DNA of 64,000 nucleotides from Membranipora membranacea (Eukaryota; Bryozoa; Gymnolaemata; Cheilostomatida; Membraniporidae): NCBI GenBank assembly GCA_914767715.1, contig OU612072.1, positions 25,482,001 to 25,546,000 of the forward strand, read 5' to 3'. Shown piece by piece: positions 58,838 to 64,000 of this stretch (position 1 is its first letter; each line of letters starts with the position of its first letter). The notes under the pieces were generated by a model. It saw only the letters and a program-made list of their open reading frames with translations, ran no database searches and was not told where the DNA came from. The position numbers and the translations under genes were made by a program.

Positions 58838-60290
58838 AATCTTCAGAACTTAAATATCGGCATTGTCATGTTTTTGTATTGTAACTGTTGTCAATTGATA
58901 TTGGATATGAGCCAGTTGCAATGTCTTGTTATTGTAATTTGTAATTGTGAAGGCTTGTTTATTATTATAAATTCACATCACTACCCCCATTATATTTGGT
59001 GTTGTTTTCTTGGATAGTTTTTTGGCATAAAACACCATAGCCACACGTGGTCCACACGGGTTAGTCTGGTCAGGTGAAAGTCTTTACCATTTCAACACGT
59101 GATCACCACGTTTGTTTTACTCCTATTGAACTTTCACTCTTCCAAACTTCTAAGGGGAACGATCTCAGGCTGATCAGTTCCTACGAGCATTTAATATATT
59201 ATATATTACTTAATCTTATATGTTCTTATTTGTTGTCTTGTCGCCGAAAAAACAAGAACTATTAAATAATTCTTCGAGTAAGAATATGCATTCTAAAAAC
59301 TTGTATCACTCATTGAAGGGGAACAGTGTCCATAATTTGAGATTCCTTTCCAACACAGAGCTTTGCACCGTATATCTCACCAATATGCAAAGGTAAGAAA
59401 CAAAATTAGGTGACTGTAATGTACTCGAAATAACAATCAGATCCTAAGGTTAGGTCAACTTATCCAAATGGATGCAGTTGCAGATGATACATCAGAGAAA
59501 TCCATAATAAAGAAAAATCAACAATAATTTTTCTGGGAGCAAGAGGTTACACCTGGGCTGTCATTCACAGCATATTTCGTTTTGAATGTTTACATTTAGC
59601 GTAATCAATGCCATGAATTACAATTATCAAACGTTTTGATGAGGTCTCATCAGGCCTTTTTATGCTGAAACATTAGCTCGGCTGCAATGAATCTACTAAA
59701 TTTCAGGACCACTTTCCATAGAGCCAAATATGCTGTCAAAAGGACCTTTACTAGGGCCAGAGAAGTTCTCTTTGGAAATTCTATATATTATATAATATCA
59801 TATTATAACTACTAGAAATTCCAAGGAATTAAGTGTATAAATAAAAGGAAGAAATAAATATTAGGTGTTAGGGTGCGGCACCAACAATTTTCGCCTAATC
59901 ATGTCACAATGACTAAGCTTCAGTCACATCACAGTGATAACTTTCATGACAGGAGACAGTGAGGGCCATGAATACCAAATCTATAATACCAAACAATGCT
60001 TTTCAACTGTTAACAATGGTAATCTAGAGTTGTTAATCAGTGATTTGTATCATTTATTGTCACTTTTATTCGCTTTTATCTAAATGTCAATATTAATAGC
60101 TCATCATGATCATCGGACTAATGGAGTAAAGCTAGCTAGCCTCAGATGACGACAATAGGCGAAATATTATTGTTGTTGCCGCAATAATGGTTATTTGATG
60201 CAATAATGAATGAATAGTCAGACAAGAACCATCTAAATGTATGCAGAAACTGTAGACTGTATCCTATTTTTGTCTCTGCAGTCTTCACAT
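58838..60290. repeat. 1453-bp central segment, orientation 2 (inverted)
   Basis: Begins AATCTTCAGAACTTAAATATC and ends GCAGTCTTCACAT, the reverse of 49562-51014, while the sequence to its left (57646-58837) is in the same orientation as the left arm of copy 1. Confidence 0.9.
59220..59392 (+). CDS. 1.55-kb unit gene, exon 1, inverted copy
   Basis: Mirror of 50460-50632: ATG at 59220, 57 codons, donor GTAAGA after 59392. No matching exon 2 follows in this segment. Confidence 0.3.
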
Positions 60291-61491
60291 TGTGAGTTTC
60301 AGCTGGGTCATCTAATACGCCTTTGAGTTAATAACAGAGTCTTAACGGTTTCATACCGAAATAACTTGTTACTTACCGTTACAATTTAAATCATTTAAAA
60401 GTTAAATTATTTGAGTTGAATTCACCTTTCGCATTGAACTTTTTATGCATAAGTACATAAATACAACGTAGGACTGCCCCAAAGCCATTCCTGCTTTTAT
60501 GACTAATTTATTGAAACAATTTCTGGCGTCGGTTGAAATTATTCAGACTGTATAGCGAATTAAATGGTGAAATGAAAACATTGTGAAAATATTCATGGTA
60601 TATCAGTTACAGCTAGCTAGCTTTACTCCATAAGCCATGTGATCATGATCGGTTTTCAATATGGACATTTAGATAACAGCATATAAAAGAGACCATAAAA
60701 CATACAAATCGCTGATTAATAACTCTGAAATACCATTGTCAACATCTGGTAGGCATTGTTCAGTATGATATATTTGGTATTCCTGTCCATTCCTATCCGC
60801 TGTCATGACTGTCACCATTGTTATGTGGCCATAGCTTAGTCATTGTGATGACATTAGGCGAAAAATTGGTGTTGATACAATAATGAATGAATAGTCAGAC
60901 AAGAACCATCTAAATGTATGCAAAAACTGTAGATTGTATCCTCTTTTTGTCTCTGCAGTCTTCACAGGCTGGCCAATTTGGTTTGCCCATAGTATCTGTC
61001 AAATGAATTACAGATAATGGTTTGCAAAAACACACCAAAACTTCCGAACACATTCACACTTTGCTCAGTGATATAGTAGACTTCGTAGATTATAACAGAG
61101 AAGCTGCTACTCAGTCAAGCCCTTATATATATATTCCATGTTTATTCTGGAGAAAAATAAGTCCTTAGGACTTGTACCCAGAAAACAGAAAAATTGATAA
61201 AAATATGGTGTAGAATTAAAAAGACATGTAACTAAAAATCAAGAACAATGACAGGTAAAATTACAAAGTACACGCAGTCATTAATTAGCAGTAAAACATT
61301 ACACAAGTTAATACACAATAGCTAGGAAAAGAAAAGTTAGAACAATGTAGCAGTAGGCTAAAATGAAATGATAAGAACTGACTCATTAATTGAGAAGTTT
61401 GAGGACGTGGCTCCGAGTGGCATTTTTGAATGTAGCTTTGGTACTTCATCACTTTTCAATCATTTACAATCATACTTTAAAACCCTATCAC

Positions 61492-62084
61492 TAGTGCTGT
61501 ATTGAGCCAGCAAAAATGAAAATGAGCCGAGCCACTGAACTTTCCCTAAATTCAGGTACGAGTCGGGTCGAGTCGAAAAGAGCGCATGAAATGGATTTAC
61601 ATTACGACTTCATAAGTCGATGTCCTACTCCTACACTGTCTTCAGATATCACAATTTAAAATAATGATGGATATTCATCCACTAATCACTAGTGCAATTA
61701 GCTAGTAGTACATGTTAAGTTTGATTCAGCTTGTAATATATCATCTAGACATAATGAACTATGTTGAGACCAAGTTCCATCAAATTCTGCCAAGTATTTA
61801 TTGAATTATAGATGTCTGAAGCTTTATGCAGTGTTGTAAGCCGTTCATAATAATCACAGCAAAAGCATGACTAATAGCTAAATGTTTTATCATCGTATAG
61901 TCTCTATTTCCGAAATCATCGGTTAAGATCGTGGACTGTAGTGCACTAGGTCTCAGGTTCGGGGTCCAGGTGAACGCAGTATTTTGACCATCACTCTAGT
62001 AGTTGAGACCCGTAAGGATGTAGACCTCTGACCCGACTTGACCCGACCACAGAAACCCGAAACCCGACCCTGAATACAACACTA
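61492..62084 (-). mobile_element. 593-bp hAT-like MITE, copy 3 (inverted)
   Basis: Mirror of copy 1. It has one private change at about 61790 (GCCAAG for GTCAAG), one of few differences between the palindrome arms. Confidence 0.9.
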
Positions 62085-63427
62085 GCTATCACCAAAAGGA
62101 CCTTCTCTCCTACAACAGCCCTGTCAACGAATATTTAATATATCTGATTATCAATAACACACGATTCCCTGAAATACAAGTCAGTTATAAGATAACTTTA
62201 ACGACCATATCTTATCACTCCTAGTAAACTTTCACTCTTCCAAACTTCTAAGCGGAACGATCGCAGGCTGATAAGTATCTACGAGCATTTAATATATTAT
62301 ATATTACTTAATTTTATATGTTCTTATTCGTTGTCTTGTCGCCGAAAAAACAAGAACTTTTAGATAATTCTTCGAGTAAGAATATGCATTCTTAAAACTC
62401 GTATCACTCAGTGTCCATAATTTGGGATTCCTTTCCAACACAGAGCTTTGCACCGTATATCTCACCAATATGCAAAGGTAAGAAACATAACTAGGTGAAC
62501 GTAATGTACTCGAAATAACAATCAGATCCTAAGGTTAGGTCAACTTAGCCAAATAGATGCAGTTGCAGATGATACACCAGAGATATCCATAATAAAGAAA
62601 AATCAACAATAATTTTGCTGGGAACAAGAGATTACACCTGGGCTGTCATTCACAGCATTTATTTTGTTTTGAATGTTTACACTTAGCGTAATCTATGCCA
62701 TGAATTACAATTATCAAATGTTTTGATGAGGTCTCATCAGGCCTTTTTATGCTGAAACATTAGCTCGGCCGCAATGAATCTACCAAATTTCAGGACCACT
62801 TTCCAAAGAACCAAATATGCTGTCAAAAGGACCTTTACTAGGGCCAGACAAATTCGCTTTGGAAATTCTATATATTATATAATATTATATTATGCCTGCT
62901 AGAAATTTCAAGGAATTAAGTGTATGAATAAAAGGAATAATTAAATATTAGGTGTTAGGGCGCGGCACCAACAATTTTCGCCGAATCATGGCGCAATAAC
63001 TAAGCTTCAGTCACATAGCAGTAACAACTTCCATGACAGGAGACAGTAATGGCCATAAATACCAAATCTATAATACCAAACAATGCTTTTTAACTGTTAA
63101 CAATGGTATTCTAGAGTTGTTAATCAGTGATTTGTATTATTTATTGTCACTTTTTTGAGCTTTTATCTAAATGTCAATATTTATAGCTCATCATGATCAT
63201 TGGTTTATCGAGTAAAGCTTGCTAGCCTCAGATGACGACATTAGGCGAAATATTGTTGTTGCCGCAATAAGGGTTATTTGATGCAATAATGAATGAATAG
63301 TCAGACAAGAACCATCTAAATGTATGCAGAAACTGTAGATTGTATCCTATTTTTGTCTCTGCAGTCTTCACAGGCTAGCCAATTTTGTTTGCCCATAGTA
63401 TCTGTCGAATGAATTAAAGATAATGGT

Positions 63428-63625
63428 TTGCAAAAACGCACCAAATCTTCCAAACACATTCACACTTTGCTCAGTGATATAGTAGAAATCGTAGATCAAT
63501 ACAGAGAAGCTGCCACTCAGTCAAGCCCTTATTCAGAACAGCTTTGGTATTCAGCACTTTTCAATCATTTACAATATTACTTTAAAACGATATCACCAAA
63601 AGGACCCTCCTCTCCTACAACATAA
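63428..63625 (+). pseudogene. unit exon 2, U2 type, inverted copy
   Basis: Mirror of 46227-46424 with one residue changed (LQYYFK for LQSYFK) from the mismatch at 63576. The matching U1-type exon 1 begins at 63858 and runs off the end of the window. Confidence 0.4.
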
Positions 63626-64000
63626 ACCTGCAGCTATTATATAATTTCTCAGGACCAGCCCTATCAACTAATATTAAATCTATCTGATTATCAATAACAC
63701 ACGATTCCCTGAAATACAAATCAGTTATAATATAACTTAAACTACCATATATTATTACTCCTATTCAACTTTCACTCTTCCAAACTTCTAAGGGGAACGA
63801 TCTCAGGCTGATCAGTTCATACGAGTATTTAATATATTATATATTGCTTAATCTTATATGTTCTTATTTGTTGTCTCGTCGCCGAAAAAACAAGAACTAT
63901 TAAATAATTCTTCGAGTAAGAATATGCATTCTAAAAACTTGTATCACTCATTGAAGGGGAACAGTGTCCATAATTGGAGATTCCTTTCCAACACAGAGCT

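Larger units (their letters stand above)
57646..64000. repeat. giant palindrome, right arm (runs off the window)
   Basis: Reverse complement of 45852-52206. It contains inner arms 57646-58837 and 60291-61482, the inverted central segment 58838-60290, MITE copy 3, mirrored U2 and part of mirrored U1. Confidence 0.95.

Noticed and set aside
45852-64000. Polinton/Maverick or viral-like element with long terminal inverted repeats
   Set aside because: No polymerase, integrase, capsid or ATPase motif is seen in arms or spacer. The inverted arms consist of satellite units and non-autonomous elements.

Overview
The window is eukaryotic, almost certainly from an animal. It is AT-rich, with no operons, ribosome-binding sites, rRNA or canonical tRNA. 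It holds decayed endonuclease/reverse-transcriptase non-LTR retrotransposons with microsatellite tails, a hAT-like MITE with an 8-bp target duplication, several minisatellites, tRNA-like (SINE-type) boxes, and gene models with TATA boxes, GT-AG introns and AATAAA signals. The LINE families fit a marine invertebrate or fish-like animal, but the species cannot be named from this sequence. No conserved housekeeping gene is visible.

Layout. 1-4430 is a 49-bp minisatellite. 4.4-13.9 kb is mostly unannotatable sequence with an old dispersed repeat, an orphan promoter and LINE 1, which has a second LINE fragment nested in it. 13.9-20.5, 23.0-28.2 and 38.3-42.1 kb are three copies (A, B, C) of one segmental repeat. 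Between A and B lie a pair of 471-bp direct repeats around a G-rich minisatellite. 28.2-31.5 kb is a collinear, internally deleted copy of 5.9-13.9 kb that includes LINE 2. 31.9-37.7 kb holds LINE 3 and LINE 4, of two further families. 43.1-64.0 kb is a stack of ~1.55-kb tandem units and 37-bp minisatellites. It is folded into a near-perfect palindrome (arms 45852-52206 and 57646-64000, the latter running off the window) around a 5.4-kb spacer.

The most interesting content is a previously hidden family of micro-genes on the minus strand of repeat copies A, B and C. Each has a conserved TATA promoter, a non-coding first exon, a ~1.05-1.1 kb intron, and a second exon encoding a 30-39 residue precursor. 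The precursor has a constant hydrophobic signal-peptide-like start and a variable, cysteine-containing C-terminus, followed by an AATAAA. A fourth copy of the promoter and first exon, in the opposite orientation, lies at 7.66-7.79 kb. A constant leader joined to a variable Cys-rich end is the pattern of secreted defence or venom-type peptide families. The function here is inference.

A second hidden gene structure lies in the 1.55-kb units: a 57-codon ATG exon ending at a clean splice donor, and a downstream exon with a conserved ~65-codon frame. The two are separated by an ~890-bp intron, and the same TAG interrupts every copy in the satellite. These repeats, not host housekeeping genes, carry essentially all of the readable coding signal in the window.
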